From: Citrobacter sp. JGM124
Lineage (GTDB): Bacteria; Pseudomonadota; Gammaproteobacteria; Enterobacterales; Enterobacteriaceae
Direction: 5' to 3'
Assembly: GCF_018257795.1 (NCBI RefSeq)
Contig: NZ_JAERJD010000007.1
Location: forward strand, 186,001-250,000
Length of the DNA: 64,000 nucleotides
The position numbers were made by a program, and so were the translations under genes. The first letter of the stretch is position 1, and each line of letters opens with the position of its first letter. This document shows, in pieces, positions 38,101 through 47,646 of the stretch. Under the pieces are notes generated by a model that searched no databases, was not told where the DNA came from, and was given only the letters and a program-made list of their open reading frames with translations.

Positions 38101-40164
38101 TTGTGACTGCCAGCCATCGCTCTCGCTCCAGCTCCAGTAATAATCGCGGCGTTCTTGAATCAATTTAACATTCAAGTCATTAACCGCATGTTTATTGCCG
38201 GCGGGGTCCCCATAGACAATATCAAACCCCGCCAGACTGTTTTCATCCACAATGGGACGAGTCTGGGTGGTATTGGTACGATAGTCGTAAACTTCTTTGC
38301 TGTTAAACTGCGGGCGAATACCTGGTAATTGACTGGCGGGCCAGACAATCTGCTCCGCCCGTCGGGTGACCGGGCGCCCCCCCGACTCCAGCAAACTTGC
38401 CTGTAATATCACCCGCAGAGGCGAATGGGTTTCCTGCCACTGGCTTGCTGTGCTAATAGTGCCATGCCCTTGTTCATTGAGAGTCAGTTCAACCTCATCA
38501 AGGTTGCGATACAAGTTCTTTTCATTAATATCACCAAACTGAAAACCTGGCAGTTTTGCTACCGCGTCACGCAATGGTCGGACAAAGAGCTGGCCCTGGA
38601 GAGAGTTACCAGCAGCAGGTGCGCCATAGAGATAACGGCCACTCACCTCAAACTCAACATCATCTTCAGGTGTCACAGGGGAACTCTGGGTCGTTAACTC
38701 CAGCGCCATACGTTCGGGCATGAAATCTTCAACCTGAAACGACCAGTTACGCGGCTGATTGTCTCCGGTATTGGCACGAATCTGCCAGCGCCCGGTACTG
38801 ACATTATCCCCCAGCCGATAAGTAAATTGATAAAGGCCATTCTGTGGTTGCCAGGTCTGAGTGTAACTCACCTGCCCGTCAGGTTTTATTACCTCCAGTT
38901 TCACAGGTTGTTCAGGTAAAGGCTTACCTTCCCGGTCTCGCATTAAGCCATTAAGGATGACGGTTTCACCAGGGCGGTAGAGATCTCTTGGCCCAAACAG
39001 AAAAAGCTGCTTGTCATGATCCTGCTCACCCGAAATATTGAATTCAGCCAGGTCCAGTGCAGGGCGGCGTAAATCTAACAAAGTGGTCTGACCGCCCTGG
39101 TGTGCCAACAGCACTCCATCGTTGCCTGAATGATTAAAACTGGCATGGCCATCAGCATCACTCACCGTATGACCAACAGGTGAGCCCTTACTATCCATTA
39201 AAGTTAATTCGACTTCAGGCAGTACCTGACCCTCTTCCAGACTCTGGGTATAAATATCGAGGCGGTCATTATAACGGTGAGCTGACAAACCAATATCACT
39301 GAGCGTGAACAGTGTTGCCGGGTTGGTATAAGCATAGCTCCCAGCTTTACTCATCACTGCCAGATAGACTCCGGGCTGTTGTAATGGTTTGATGGCGGAG
39401 AGAGGAAGTAGCAATTTTTCACTCTTGTTACGCTCAGGATTGAGATCAAAACGCCCGGTGTAAACCAGATCATCCATATCCAATATTTCATCTGATTCCC
39501 AGCTACTGAGTGAGCTACGGTAACGCCATTCATGGATAAATTTGCTCAGTGAGCGCTCATTTACACGATAGAAGTTTACATCTATCTTATCGACATTCAG
39601 AGCCATTACTGGCAGCCCGGAAATAACTTTACTGGGCAAAAGTGACCCGGTACTGGCGAAACCAACGCTGGGTTGAATATCCCTGGTGGTGAGCGATTCG
39701 CTTTTTGACTGACTAAGCTGAGTATGGTTCAGCGCCAGCAATCCTTCATCAACGGCGATATTAAGCTCACGATTGGGCTCAAGGTGGCGCAGATAGACTG
39801 TTTTCAGGTTGGGTGACAGTTCCCAGGCGCCGTCCAGCGCCCCTTCTGATTTATCCGTCACTTTTAATACACGGCGAAAATCCTGGTCTGGGTCAAGTGG
39901 CACAGAGAAGGTTAATGACAGGGCGTTCGCGCCATCAAGCTGAACCTCAGAAACATCCAGAAGGGTAAAAGGTTTACCCTGGGACTGCTGGCGCAATTTA
40001 TCAAGCTGCTCAACACTCAGCTTATTACTGACAGAGGCTGGCTGTTCAGTACGTGTCGCTTGTGGCGTATCTTGTGCCTGCTTTTTAGTCTCATCGTCAC
40101 AACCTGTCAGGCTGATCACGCTACCGAGTAATAGCATCAAGCTGATGAATGCGTTCTGTTTCAT
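35194..40164 (-). CDS. yfhM: Bacterial alpha-2-macroglobulin lipoprotein YfhM
   Basis: 1656 residues. The signal ends at LTGC (Cys22) followed by Asp, an inner-membrane retention signal. MG and bait-like domains precede the thioester motif CLEQ (Cys1189, in YPYGCLEQTVSG), which lies in a helical barrel, then the C-terminal receptor-binding-like domain. It is thought to trap proteases that breach the outer membrane by covalent thioester bonds, working beside PBP1C that repairs the wall. First gene of yfhM-pbpC, divergent from sseA. Confidence 0.97.
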   Translation of the reverse strand: MKQNAFISLMLLLGSVISLTGCDDETKKQAQDTPQATRTEQPASVSNKLSVEQLDKLRQQSQGKPFTLLDVSEVQLDGANALSLTFSVPLDPDQDFRRVLKVTDKSEGALDGAWELSPNLKTVYLRHLEPNRELNIAVDEGLLALNHTQLSQSKSESLTTRDIQPSVGFASTGSLLPSKVISGLPVMALNVDKIDVNFYRVNERSLSKFIHEWRYRSSLSSWESDEILDMDDLVYTGRFDLNPERNKSEKLLLPLSAIKPLQQPGVYLAVMSKAGSYAYTNPATLFTLSDIGLSAHRYNDRLDIYTQSLEEGQVLPEVELTLMDSKGSPVGHTVSDADGHASFNHSGNDGVLLAHQGGQTTLLDLRRPALDLAEFNISGEQDHDKQLFLFGPRDLYRPGETVILNGLMRDREGKPLPEQPVKLEVIKPDGQVSYTQTWQPQNGLYQFTYRLGDNVSTGRWQIRANTGDNQPRNWSFQVEDFMPERMALELTTQSSPVTPEDDVEFEVSGRYLYGAPAAGNSLQGQLFVRPLRDAVAKLPGFQFGDINEKNLYRNLDEVELTLNEQGHGTISTASQWQETHSPLRVILQASLLESGGRPVTRRAEQIVWPASQLPGIRPQFNSKEVYDYRTNTTQTRPIVDENSLAGFDIVYGDPAGNKHAVNDLNVKLIQERRDYYWSWSESDGWQSQYDQKELVQAEQPLNLAEGETGSVSFPVEWGAYRLEVEDPQHGITSSVRFWAGYDWQDNSGTDGGKRPDQVTLKLDKPAYNPGDTVHLSINAPAAGQGYALIESSEGPLWWQAIDVPEGGMMLDIPIDSRWKRQDLYISALVVRPGDPSRSATLKRAVGVLHLPLSEEHHRLQLTLNSPDKMTPNQDLHVKVKASTTEGALPQQIKVLLSAVDIGVLNITDYKTPSPWDAFFGRKRYGADIYDIYGQVIEGSGRLASLSFGGDGDEGDELSRGGKKPVNHVNIVAQQAVPVTLDEHGEGTVSLPVGDFNGELKIMAQAWSDDKFGSGESHTLVAAPLITELAAPRFMAGGDQSRLALDVSNMTDVVQNIQVHLAAAGLLRLDATQPQSSLVLSPGERKTLFIPVTAKEGWGTGELNLVVSGPALPGDQRLTKNWKIGIRPAFPATTSNSGVVLATDEVWTFPPELISGLVPETIEGQLLISGQPPLNLSRYIRELNAYPYGCLEQTVSGLYPSLYTNQLSLTQLGIKGISDSLRHEAVETGIGRLLDMQNDKGGFGLWDKSGPEEYWLTAYATDFLVRAAEQGYHVNTDVLNKANKRLLQYLTDPSLIDIRYGNQVAASRFAVQAYAGLVLARQQKAPLGALRELWARHGQSENGLPLVQLGVALKLMGDDPRSQKALELGLATPRRDDRVWLGDYGSDLRDLAAMLSLLEEYALLPEQQNQLLLQLSNRAWGERWLSTQETNALFLAGRNLHNKQDNWQALTSLSDQPVTGTQPKTLNLTADPLAHLSVQNRGEQPLYLRVDSSGYLQQMPQPQANVLHIERQFLDSDGNNRSLSSLRSGELVIVKLSVWADRDVPDALVVDMLPAGFELENQNLANSSAQFSDNAPGSQLSQWVEQMQQQDIQHMEFRDDRFVAALSLPRKEHATLLYLARAVTPGTYRVPMPQVESMYVPQWRATGATPASLTIVP

Positions 40165-40512
40165 GATTTATCCTTGATTCCCTGTCACAATAACGACGTT
40201 GGCTTTATCTGAACCGGGGATATGTTACCCACCTTCGTTGTTAACTGCATTCATTAGTCTACTATCCGAACACAATGTAAAGTATCCCGGGTAAATTGGG
40301 GGCATTAATATAAGAAGTGCCGCAAATTAACGATTACTTCATAAAGTAACAGGCACAGGAATGACTAATGGCGCGCTAATCGGAGGTCAGCCTTACAGAA
40401 TAAATCGTGGCATTTTAAGCGTTATCTCTCACTCAGCTGTTGGGCCACTTGTCGAATCACCTAAAAAAAACGACAATCAATCTTTACTTGATGAAACAGA
40501 GGCCAACCTACT
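40165..40512. other. Intergenic region between divergent yfhM and sseA
   Basis: 348 bases; it must contain both promoters. I see no gene, RNA or clear operator; the frame 40361-40684 is a shadow overlapping sseA. Confidence 0.4.
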
Positions 40513-41361
40513 ATGTCCACCTCTTTCTTCGTCGCAAGCGACTGGCTTGCAGAACATATTAATGACGGTAATGTTCAAATCCTTGATGCACGCATGGCTC
40601 CCCCCTCGGGGCCAGATGCATCCCGTGACATTCCTGCAGAATACCTTGCCGGGCATATTCCTGGAGCAATTCTGTTCGATATAGAAGCCCTTTCTGACCA
40701 CAGTAGTCCTCTGCCACATATGATGCCACGCCCTGAAGCCTTCGCGGTTGCGATGCGCGAGAGGGGTATTGATAATGATAAACATCTGGTGGTTTATGAT
40801 GACGGCAATCTCTTTTCTGCACCCAGAGCCTGGTGGATGCTAAAAAACTTTGGGGTGGAAAAGATCTCCATTCTGGCTGGTGGGTTACAACGCTGGACGG
40901 GTGAAGATTATGCCCTTGAACAAGGTGAACCCACCGTTACCGAAAGTGAGTTTACCGTCAGTTTTCACCCTGAAGTCATTAAACGCCTCACCGAGGTATT
41001 ATTAGTCAGTCATGAAGGCACGGCCCAGCTGGTGGATGCCCGCCCTGCGGCCCGTTTTAATGGTGAGATGGACGAACCTCGTCCGGGGCTGAAACGTGGT
41101 CATATTCCAGGTGCGCTTAATATTCCCTGGACCCGTGTCGTAGAAGATGGGCAGCTCAAAACGGTTGATGAACTCACTGACATTTTCCATCAGCAAGGTA
41201 TCGATTTTAACCGCCCGATTATTGTCAGTTGTGGTTCCGGTGTTACTGCCGCCGTCATCGTACTGGCGCTGGCAACACTTAATGCGAATGATGTTTCCCT
41301 TTATGATGGGTCATGGAGTGAATGGGGCTCACGCTCAGATTTACCCATTGAACCTGCTTAA
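40513..41361 (+). CDS. sseA: 3-mercaptopyruvate sulfurtransferase
   Basis: 282 residues, two rhodanese domains: an inactive N-terminal one (LDARMAPPSG... GHIPGAILFD) and a C-terminal one with the catalytic loop CGSGVTA (Cys240), the signature of mercaptopyruvate rather than thiosulfate specificity. It makes persulfide from mercaptopyruvate. Transcribed away from yfhM and convergent with sseB, ending at a shared terminator. Confidence 0.96.
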   Translation: MSTSFFVASDWLAEHINDGNVQILDARMAPPSGPDASRDIPAEYLAGHIPGAILFDIEALSDHSSPLPHMMPRPEAFAVAMRERGIDNDKHLVVYDDGNLFSAPRAWWMLKNFGVEKISILAGGLQRWTGEDYALEQGEPTVTESEFTVSFHPEVIKRLTEVLLVSHEGTAQLVDARPAARFNGEMDEPRPGLKRGHIPGALNIPWTRVVEDGQLKTVDELTDIFHQQGIDFNRPIIVSCGSGVTAAVIVLALATLNANDVSLYDGSWSEWGSRSDLPIEPA

Positions 41362-41373
41362 GACACCGTATTA

Positions 41374-41416
41374 AAAACAGCACAGGTCAGGCGAATTCTT
41401 TGCCTGACCTGTGTGC
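41374..41416. terminator. Bidirectional terminator between sseA and sseB
   Basis: CACAGGTCAGGC (41381-41392), 9-base loop, GCCTGACCTGTG (41402-41413), with AGCA/TGCT-like outer pairing. The T run appears on the minus strand (plus A5 at 41374-41378), best for sseB; it also lies 20 bases after sseA. Confidence 0.88.
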
Positions 41417-41439
41417 TAATCAAACTAAAACAAGAATAG

Positions 41440-42216
41440 TCAGATAATACGGTTATTCTTAAAATCGCGCAGAAAACTGCCCCAACGACGTTCATAAAAT
41501 GGGGTAATATGCGCAATCATAAAGTGGCTGACGCCTTTTTCACCTTCAACAACCTGGCAAATATCAATCGGATCATCACCTGATAAGGTGTCTGTTGCCA
41601 CACTGCCAGTCTGGCGAATAATCGCCTCAATATCGTTATCAGCCTCAATCCCAATCAGCAGATTTGGGTGTTCTTCCGACTGTTCTTTAATCGAGCAGAG
41701 GAAAGCACGCTTAACGTTTTTGAGGTTTTTAAACAGCGTTGTTAACGAATCAACCATTTGAGCTGGCGGCTCAACTACCTCTGACAGCAATAACGAAACA
41801 CCCCCTTCCAGAACTTCCTGTTGTGTTAATGCGTCACCTTCATGACTCAGGAGGTGGCTAATTTCACTCGGGGTAAACTCTTTACCTGTCGGCAGTCTGG
41901 CATTTAAAAATAGGGTATTGCCAAGAGTGATTTCAAATAAGGTTCGTACTGGCATGACGACAAAAGACTGCTCCTCAGTGACTGCGCGCTGCAATGCCTC
42001 CAGTGAGGTGAAAAAAGGGATCACTGAGGTAAGATCTTCCTTTTCCCAGTGCTGTAGCTCGACCGCACTACTGGCATCTATCGCTTCGCCCGTCACCCCT
42101 TTCCCTGGTACCCAAACCGTAGATTCCATTAATACCCGAAAAAAGGCAGGACGGTGGGCCGCTTCCGTGGCAGCTTGTTCCAGCAGCGTTTCCAGTTCAT
42201 TTTTTGATTCTGACAT
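41440..42216 (-). CDS. sseB: SseB family protein, serine-sensitivity enhancing
   Basis: 258 residues matching E. coli SseB: an N-terminal SseB domain (AHRPAFFRVLMESTVWVPG, LQRAVTEEQSFVVMPVRTLFE) and a C-terminal domain (VKRAFLCSIKEQSEEHPNLLIGIEAD). Function is not established in E. coli, where excess SseB changes serine sensitivity. Between sseA and pepB as in E. coli. Confidence 0.95.
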   Translation of the reverse strand: MSESKNELETLLEQAATEAAHRPAFFRVLMESTVWVPGKGVTGEAIDASSAVELQHWEKEDLTSVIPFFTSLEALQRAVTEEQSFVVMPVRTLFEITLGNTLFLNARLPTGKEFTPSEISHLLSHEGDALTQQEVLEGGVSLLLSEVVEPPAQMVDSLTTLFKNLKNVKRAFLCSIKEQSEEHPNLLIGIEADNDIEAIIRQTGSVATDTLSGDDPIDICQVVEGEKGVSHFMIAHITPFYERRWGSFLRDFKNNRII

Positions 42217-42282
42217 GATATTTCCGAGAGCTGCATTCCTGGCTATGGGGAGCCATGCCCCCCAAGACCACAGAAAAGATAA

Positions 42283-43566
42283 TTAACTCAGTAATAAATT
42301 AGCAATGGTACGGACACCTAAACCGGTCGCACCGGCAGACCACTGATCAATCGCGCTTTTACGGTAAGTTGCAGAACAATCAATATGCAACCAGCCCTGA
42401 CGGTAGTTTTCCACAAAGTGAGAGAGGAAACCTGCCGCAGTACTTGCCCCGGCAGTATACCCAGCCCCGGCAACATTGTTTAATTCGGCAAAATTTGAAG
42501 GCAACTGGTTGCGGTGAAATTCAGCCAGAGGCAAACGCCAGAATGGTTCAAATTCTTGTTCAGCACTGGCTAACAAACGCCCCGCCAGCTCATCGTCAAA
42601 GCTGAACAGAGCATGGTAATCATTTCCCAGCGCGGTTTTAGCTGCGCCGGTCAGGGTGGCACAGTCAATAATCAATTCAGGGTTTTGAGCAGAGGCATCA
42701 ATCAAGCCATCAGCCAGAACCAGGCGACCTTCCGCATCAGTATTCATGATTTCAACGGTTTTACCGTTGCGATAAGTAATGATATCCCCGAGTTTAAACG
42801 CATTACCGCTCACCATATTATCTGCACAGCAGAGGTATAACTTAACGCGTTTGTTTAAACCACGAGTAATCGCAAAGGCCAGTGCTCCGGTAACCGTCGC
42901 TGCACCGCCCATGTCAGATTTCATTGAGTCCATAAATGCACTCTGTTTCAGGCTATAACCACCGCTATCAAAGGTGATGCCTTTCCCCACCAGACAGGCA
43001 TACACTTCAGCATCCGGGTTGCCCGTTGGGTTATAGTCTAATGCCAGCAGCACAGGGGCACGATCGGATCCACGCCCAACAGTATGGAGCCCCATATAGT
43101 TCTGTTCGCGCAGATCTTCCCCTTTGGTTATCCGGTAGGAAATATGATCGCAAGCCACTTCGCACAGCAGATCAACCGCTCGTGAAGCCAGACGCCCCGG
43201 ACTCAAATCTTCTGCCGGCGTATTGATGGTATGACGCACCCAATCGATAATTTGAATACGGTTATTCAGTTCAGTTTGCTCTTGCTCGTTCAACACCGCC
43301 CAGTCAACTTTACCGGTATTTTTCGGTGCCCTATAGCCTTGCCAGAATGCCCAGCTTTTTTCTACATCCCAGCCTTCGCCTGCTAACAGAACGTGTTTAA
43401 TACCTTGTGTGTCAATTTTACGTGCTGCACGCTGAATTCTGCCCAGGCTGTCGCCACCTGCAACATGGAGTGTAATACCTTCATCGTTAATACTGTACAG
43501 TGCTTTATCACCCCAGCGCGCATCCGCAGGCTGAGTGGAAAGTGTAATTTTCATGGCATCGGTCAT
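42283..43566 (-). CDS. pepB: Aminopeptidase B (M17 family)
   Basis: 427 residues from ATG 43566 ([19 protein letters not shown]), with AAGGA upstream; the frame opens to 43596 without family support. The M17 metal and catalytic signatures are clear: [15 protein letters not shown] and [14 protein letters not shown]. It is a hexameric dimetal aminopeptidase that processes dipeptides including Cys-Gly. It lies after iscX, but a terminator stands just before it. Confidence 0.97.
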   Translation of the reverse strand: MTDAMKITLSTQPADARWGDKALYSINDEGITLHVAGGDSLGRIQRAARKIDTQGIKHVLLAGEGWDVEKSWAFWQGYRAPKNTGKVDWAVLNEQEQTELNNRIQIIDWVRHTINTPAEDLSPGRLASRAVDLLCEVACDHISYRITKGEDLREQNYMGLHTVGRGSDRAPVLLALDYNPTGNPDAEVYACLVGKGITFDSGGYSLKQSAFMDSMKSDMGGAATVTGALAFAITRGLNKRVKLYLCCADNMVSGNAFKLGDIITYRNGKTVEIMNTDAEGRLVLADGLIDASAQNPELIIDCATLTGAAKTALGNDYHALFSFDDELAGRLLASAEQEFEPFWRLPLAEFHRNQLPSNFAELNNVAGAGYTAGASTAAGFLSHFVENYRQGWLHIDCSATYRKSAIDQWSAGATGLGVRTIANLLLS

Positions 43567-43596
43567 TTTCTTATCCTTCTCGTTCAGCATTGCCAA

Positions 43597-43622
43597 TAAA
43601 AAAGGGCCGCCACAGGCAGCCC
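43597..43622 (-). terminator. Terminator between iscX and pepB
   Basis: On the minus strand GGGCTGCC (43622-43615), loop TGT, GGCGGCCC (43611-43604), one G-T pair, then TTTTTT (plus A6, 43603-43598). It ends 30 bases before the pepB start codon, so it can both end the isc transcript and limit read-through into pepB. Confidence 0.8.
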
Positions 43623-43730
43623 GTTATTGACAGTTCAGAGGTAAAATCAAATTCCCTCTTTATGATTAAGGGCATAAATGAACCCGCGGGCTTCCGGGAT
43701 TGTTTATGGCCTTAACAGAATACAAGGCTT

Positions 43731-43931
43731 TTATTGCGCTTCGTCTAACCAGACTAACAAAATTGCTTCCAGTACTTTTTCGTTAGATGCCTCAGGGTTA
43801 TCGTCAAACTCTTCCAGTTCACAAACCCACTGGTGCATATCGGTGAAGCGAACAGTGGTCGGATCAATATCCGGGCGACTGTCATACAGCGCTTCACCAA
43901 TTTCACGGCTATCGGTCCATTTTAATCCCAT
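43731..43931 (-). CDS. iscX: Iron-sulfur cluster assembly protein IscX
   Basis: 66 residues ([17 protein letters not shown]... [13 protein letters not shown]... [14 protein letters not shown]), the E. coli length. It binds IscS and iron and modulates cluster assembly. Last gene of the isc operon, 11 bases after fdx. Confidence 0.97.
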   Translation of the reverse strand: MGLKWTDSREIGEALYDSRPDIDPTTVRFTDMHQWVCELEEFDDNPEASNEKVLEAILLVWLDEAQ

Positions 43932-43942
43932 ATCCGCCTCGG

Positions 43943-44278
43943 CTAGTGTTCACGTGCATGATTGATAGTGTAACGTGGCATTTCAACCACTAAGTCTTCA
44001 TCTGTTACACGGGCCTGGCAACTTAAGCGGCTATCTGGCTCAAGACCCCAGGCTTTATCCAGCATGTCGTCTTCTTCTTCGCTACTTTCCGCAAGTGAAT
44101 CAAAACCTTCACGGACGATACAGTGGCAAGTGGTACAAGCACAGGATTTTTCACACGCGTGCTCAATTTCGATCCCGTTACGCAGAGCAACGTCGAGAAT
44201 AGTTTCACCTTGCTGCGCTTCGAGTACTGCGCCATCCGGACAGAGATCCTGATGAGGCAGAAAAACAATCTTTGGCAT
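43943..44278 (-). CDS. fdx: Adrenodoxin-type 2Fe-2S ferredoxin
   Basis: 111 residues. The cluster ligands follow C-X5-C-X2-C ... [15 protein letters not shown] and the distal LSCQAR. It supplies electrons during cluster assembly on IscU. It follows hscA with a one-base gap. Confidence 0.97.
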   Translation of the reverse strand: MPKIVFLPHQDLCPDGAVLEAQQGETILDVALRNGIEIEHACEKSCACTTCHCIVREGFDSLAESSEEEDDMLDKAWGLEPDSRLSCQARVTDEDLVVEMPRYTINHAREH

Positions 44279-44279
44279 A

Positions 44280-46130
44280 TTAAACCTCGTCCACAGAATG
44301 ACCGGTCAACGCGGTACGGATAGAGAGATCCATACGACGTGCCGCAAATTCCTGGGTTTGTTTGTCTACGTTTTTGATTTCATTTTCAATTGCGTTGGCA
44401 TCATCGGACTGAGTCGCGGTGACCAATGCCGCCATCGCAGCGTCAATAACTGAGCGTTCAGTCTCGTTTAACAACACAGCATCTGCTTTCAGCGCACTCT
44501 GCAGGCTTTCCAGCACGCGAGCAGCCTCCACTTTTTGTTCTGCCAGCATACGTGCTTTGACATCATGCTCGGCATAGCTCATCGAGTCCTGAATCATGGT
44601 GGCAATTTCACCATCACTCAGACCATAAGAGGGTTTAACCTGAATAGACGCTTCTACCCCGGTAGATTTTTCCATGGCAGTGACACTAAGCAAACCATCA
44701 GCATCAACCTGGAACGTGACACGAATATGTGCAGCGCCTGCCGCCATCGGTGGGATACCCCGCAAGGTAAACCGCGCCAGCGAGCGACAATCCTGAACCA
44801 GTTCACGCTCCCCCTGCATAACATGAATAGCCATCGCAGTCTGGCCATCTTTAAAGGTAGTGAACTCCTGGGCTTTGGCGACTGGGATCGTGGTATTACG
44901 GCCAATGACTTTTTCTACCAGCCCTCCCATGGTTTCAAGACCCAGTGACAGTGGAATGACATCCAGCAGCAGCATTTCACTATCAGGCTTATTACCAACG
45001 AGGATATCAGCCTGGATGGCTGCGCCCATGGCAACCACTTTATCCGGGTCGATAGAGGTGAGTGGCTGGCGGCCAAAAAAATCACCCACTCGTTCACGGA
45101 CCAGCGGTACACGCGTTGAACCACCGACCATAACGACTTCCAGAATATCTTCGGCCTCAACGCCTGCGTCACGCAAGGCACGACGGCAAGCGAGCAGTGT
45201 CCGTTTAACCAAACCGGCAATTAGCGTTTCAAATTGCTCCCGGGTGACCTCAGTCTGCTTACCGGCCAGTTCAACTTTCACGCTTGGTGCATCGCTAAGG
45301 GCGATTTTTGCCGAGGTAGCCGCATCCAGCAATTGACGCTGTAAGCTCAAGTCACCCTGGACATCAATGCCCAGTTTTTCGCCCAGCCAGTCAGCCAGAA
45401 GGTGGTCAAAATCATCCCCCCCTAAAGCGGAATCGCCTCCCGTGGCTAATACTTCAAACACACCGCGGCTCAGGCGTAAAATAGAGATATCAAAGGTACC
45501 GCCACCTAAGTCATAGACCGCGATAACACCTTCCTGACCGGAATCCAGACCATAGGCTATAGCAGCAGCGGTTGGTTCATTAAGTAAACGTAATACATGT
45601 ACCCCTGCCAGCCTGGCGGCATCTTTTGTTCCCTGACGCTGGGCATCATCAAAATAGGCTGGGACCGTGATAACCACACCATCGAGAGGCCCGTCCAGAC
45701 TTTCCTGAGCACGCTGGATCAGCGTAGCCAGAATATCGGCAGAAACCCGTACCGGATTCAGTAATCCTGCAGGGGTATTGATCAAAGGTAGTCCGCTTTC
45801 GCTGGCGCTGAACTGATAAGGAAGATGAGGATAGCGGGTTTGAATATCCACCAGTGAACGCCCCATCAGGCGTTTGACTGAACTGATGGTATTCACCGGA
45901 TCTTGTGCCGCCTGAGCGCGCGCATCCCAGCCAACACGGTGACTTTCGGATTGATAATGCACGACGGAAGGGAGCAGATACCGTCCCTCACTGTCTGGCA
46001 ACGTTTGGGCTTGCCCACTGCGCACGGTGGCAACCAGAGAATGGGTTGTGCCGAGATCAATACCCGCAGCCAGTCGACGCTGGTGGGGCGCAGCCGCCAT
46101 TCCTGGCTCACTAATTTGTAATAACGCCAT
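44280..46130 (-). CDS. hscA: Fe-S protein assembly chaperone HscA
   Basis: 616 residues, an Hsp70 family member: [24 protein letters not shown] and [13 protein letters not shown] in the ATPase domain, then a substrate-binding domain. It recognises the LPPVK loop of IscU and drives cluster transfer with HscB. In order between hscB and fdx. Confidence 0.98.
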   Translation of the reverse strand: MALLQISEPGMAAAPHQRRLAAGIDLGTTHSLVATVRSGQAQTLPDSEGRYLLPSVVHYQSESHRVGWDARAQAAQDPVNTISSVKRLMGRSLVDIQTRYPHLPYQFSASESGLPLINTPAGLLNPVRVSADILATLIQRAQESLDGPLDGVVITVPAYFDDAQRQGTKDAARLAGVHVLRLLNEPTAAAIAYGLDSGQEGVIAVYDLGGGTFDISILRLSRGVFEVLATGGDSALGGDDFDHLLADWLGEKLGIDVQGDLSLQRQLLDAATSAKIALSDAPSVKVELAGKQTEVTREQFETLIAGLVKRTLLACRRALRDAGVEAEDILEVVMVGGSTRVPLVRERVGDFFGRQPLTSIDPDKVVAMGAAIQADILVGNKPDSEMLLLDVIPLSLGLETMGGLVEKVIGRNTTIPVAKAQEFTTFKDGQTAMAIHVMQGERELVQDCRSLARFTLRGIPPMAAGAAHIRVTFQVDADGLLSVTAMEKSTGVEASIQVKPSYGLSDGEIATMIQDSMSYAEHDVKARMLAEQKVEAARVLESLQSALKADAVLLNETERSVIDAAMAALVTATQSDDANAIENEIKNVDKQTQEFAARRMDLSIRTALTGHSVDEV

Positions 46131-46166
46131 ATTAAACTTCCAAAAATCCAGGCCCTAGATTAGGCA

Positions 46167-46682
46167 TTAAAAATCGCTGAGCTTCTCTTCGAGTTGTTCT
46201 ATGTGATGCTGTAATTTATCGAGAAAGCGTAGCTTACGCACAGTATCCGCCGCGAGTGTCCATTCCTGGCTGTCTAGCTCGCGCACCATTTGCGAACTGC
46301 GCGTTTTGACCATGTCAGCAACACGGGTAGCAAAAGCATCGAGCTTGTCACTGTCGCCAGATTGTTCGATACTGTCCAGCTCTTCACGTAGCTCAAGCTG
46401 TTCCATTAAGAAGACGGTATCACGAACAGTGTGCTGCTCATTTGCAAGATCAAAACCATTCAGCAACAGCAAATACTCAGCACGTAACAATGGGTGGCGT
46501 AATGTTTGCCATGCCTGATTGATCGTTGCAGATTGATTGACGGCCAGGAGCTGCTCCGCCTGAGGGCGGCTGGCATATTTGTCAGGGTGGAATTGACGCT
46601 GCAATTCTTGGTAACGCGCAGCCAGTTGCTGCATGTCTACAGCGTAGCCTGGTGCTAGTCCAAACAGAGTAAAATAATCCAT
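46167..46682 (-). CDS. hscB: Fe-S assembly co-chaperone HscB (J-domain)
   Basis: 171 residues from ATG 46682 ([16 protein letters not shown]), equal to E. coli; the frame extends to 46733 without match. A J-domain with HPDKY (HPD motif) and the C-terminal IscU-binding helices ([28 protein letters not shown]) are seen. It delivers IscU to HscA. Confidence 0.97.
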   Translation of the reverse strand: MDYFTLFGLAPGYAVDMQQLAARYQELQRQFHPDKYASRPQAEQLLAVNQSATINQAWQTLRHPLLRAEYLLLLNGFDLANEQHTVRDTVFLMEQLELREELDSIEQSGDSDKLDAFATRVADMVKTRSSQMVRELDSQEWTLAADTVRKLRFLDKLQHHIEQLEEKLSDF

Positions 46683-46770
46683 AACAGACTCGAGTTTTAT
46701 CAGGTAAATGCTGAATGGGTTATGTGGAGTCACAGGCTATCTGCTTGCGCGGATAGCCTGCTATGCTGAT

Positions 46771-47094
46771 TCAGACGTGGAAGCTTTCGCCGCAGCCACA
46801 CTCATCTTTCACGTTAGGATTGGTGAACTTAAACCCTTCGTTAAGACCTTCTTTGACAAAGTCGAGTTGGGTTCCGTTTAAGAATTGCAGACTTTTACCA
46901 TCGACAACGACTTTTACACCTTTATCTTCAAAGATGGTGTCATCTGCCTGAGGTTCGTCAACAAACTCCAGAACATAAGCCATACCGGAACAACCAGAAG
47001 TGCGAACGCCTAAGCGTAAACCAAATCCTTTTCCACGATTAACAAGGAAAGAATTCACACGATCTGCAGCACTATCGCTGAGGGTAATTGACAT
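46771..47094 (-). CDS. iscA: Iron-sulfur cluster assembly protein IscA
   Basis: 107 residues, A-type carrier. The three conserved cysteines are in TSGCSGMAY (Cys35) and DECGCGESF (Cys99, Cys101). Carries iron or clusters to targets. Unusually, 138 bases with two stem-loops separate it from iscU. Confidence 0.97.
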   Translation of the reverse strand: MSITLSDSAADRVNSFLVNRGKGFGLRLGVRTSGCSGMAYVLEFVDEPQADDTIFEDKGVKVVVDGKSLQFLNGTQLDFVKEGLNEGFKFTNPNVKDECGCGESFHV

Positions 47095-47134
47095 ACCACA
47101 ACCTCAATCAGATATTATCTCTCGCCATACCTCT

Positions 47135-47223
47135 GTTGCATAAATAACAATGGTATTCATGCAACATCACCTACCTGAGTAAGCTTTCAGGGACTCCCGA
47201 GCTTGCCGTCTGACGACAAGCTC
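47135..47223. repeat. Two inverted repeats in the iscU-iscA spacer
   Basis: GTTGCAT (47135-47141) pairs with ATGCAAC (47159-47165). GAGCTTG-C-CGTC (47199-47210) pairs with GACG-A-CAAGCTC (47212-47223), an almost perfect 11-pair stem with a 1-base centre. Neither has a T run. They may be RNA-processing or stability elements setting the iscRSU to iscA ratio; this is inference. Confidence 0.6.
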
Positions 47224-47232
47224 TTGCGTCTA

Positions 47233-47619
47233 TTATTTTGAATCACGCTTGCTTTTATAATCCGCAATAGCTGCCTTGATAGCATCTTCTGCAAGAATTG
47301 AGCAGTGAATCTTAACGGGTGGCAACTCAAGTTCGTCAGCGATATCAGTATTTTTAATCGCCTGTGCTTCATCCAGTGACTTGCCCTTTACCCATTCGGT
47401 CAGCAAAGAACTGGACGCGATAGCAGAACCACAGCCATAGGTCTTGAAGCGTGCGTCTTCAATGATACCTTCATTATTAACTTTAATCTGCAACTTCATG
47501 ACATCGCCACAAGCCGGGGCGCCTACCATGCCAGACCCTACGCTGGTATCAGCATTGTCAAAAGAACCCACATTACGTGGATTTTCATAATGATCGATTA
47601 CTTTTTCGCTATAAGCCAT
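47233..47619 (-). CDS. iscU: Fe-S cluster scaffold IscU
   Basis: 128 residues. Ligand cysteines in GAPACGDVMK (37), TYGCGSAIASSS (63) and KIHCSILAE (106), with Asp39. The HscA-recognition motif LPPVK (ELELPPVKIH) is present. Scaffold on which IscS-derived sulfur and iron are assembled. 27 bases after iscS. Confidence 0.98.
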   Translation of the reverse strand: MAYSEKVIDHYENPRNVGSFDNADTSVGSGMVGAPACGDVMKLQIKVNNEGIIEDARFKTYGCGSAIASSSLLTEWVKGKSLDEAQAIKNTDIADELELPPVKIHCSILAEDAIKAAIADYKSKRDSK

Positions 47620-47646
47620 TTTTACTTCTCCTGAGTCCGAAACGGA

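Noticed and set aside
40361..40684. 107-residue plus-strand frame before sseA
   Set aside because: Overlaps the sseA start in a different frame and has no similarity.
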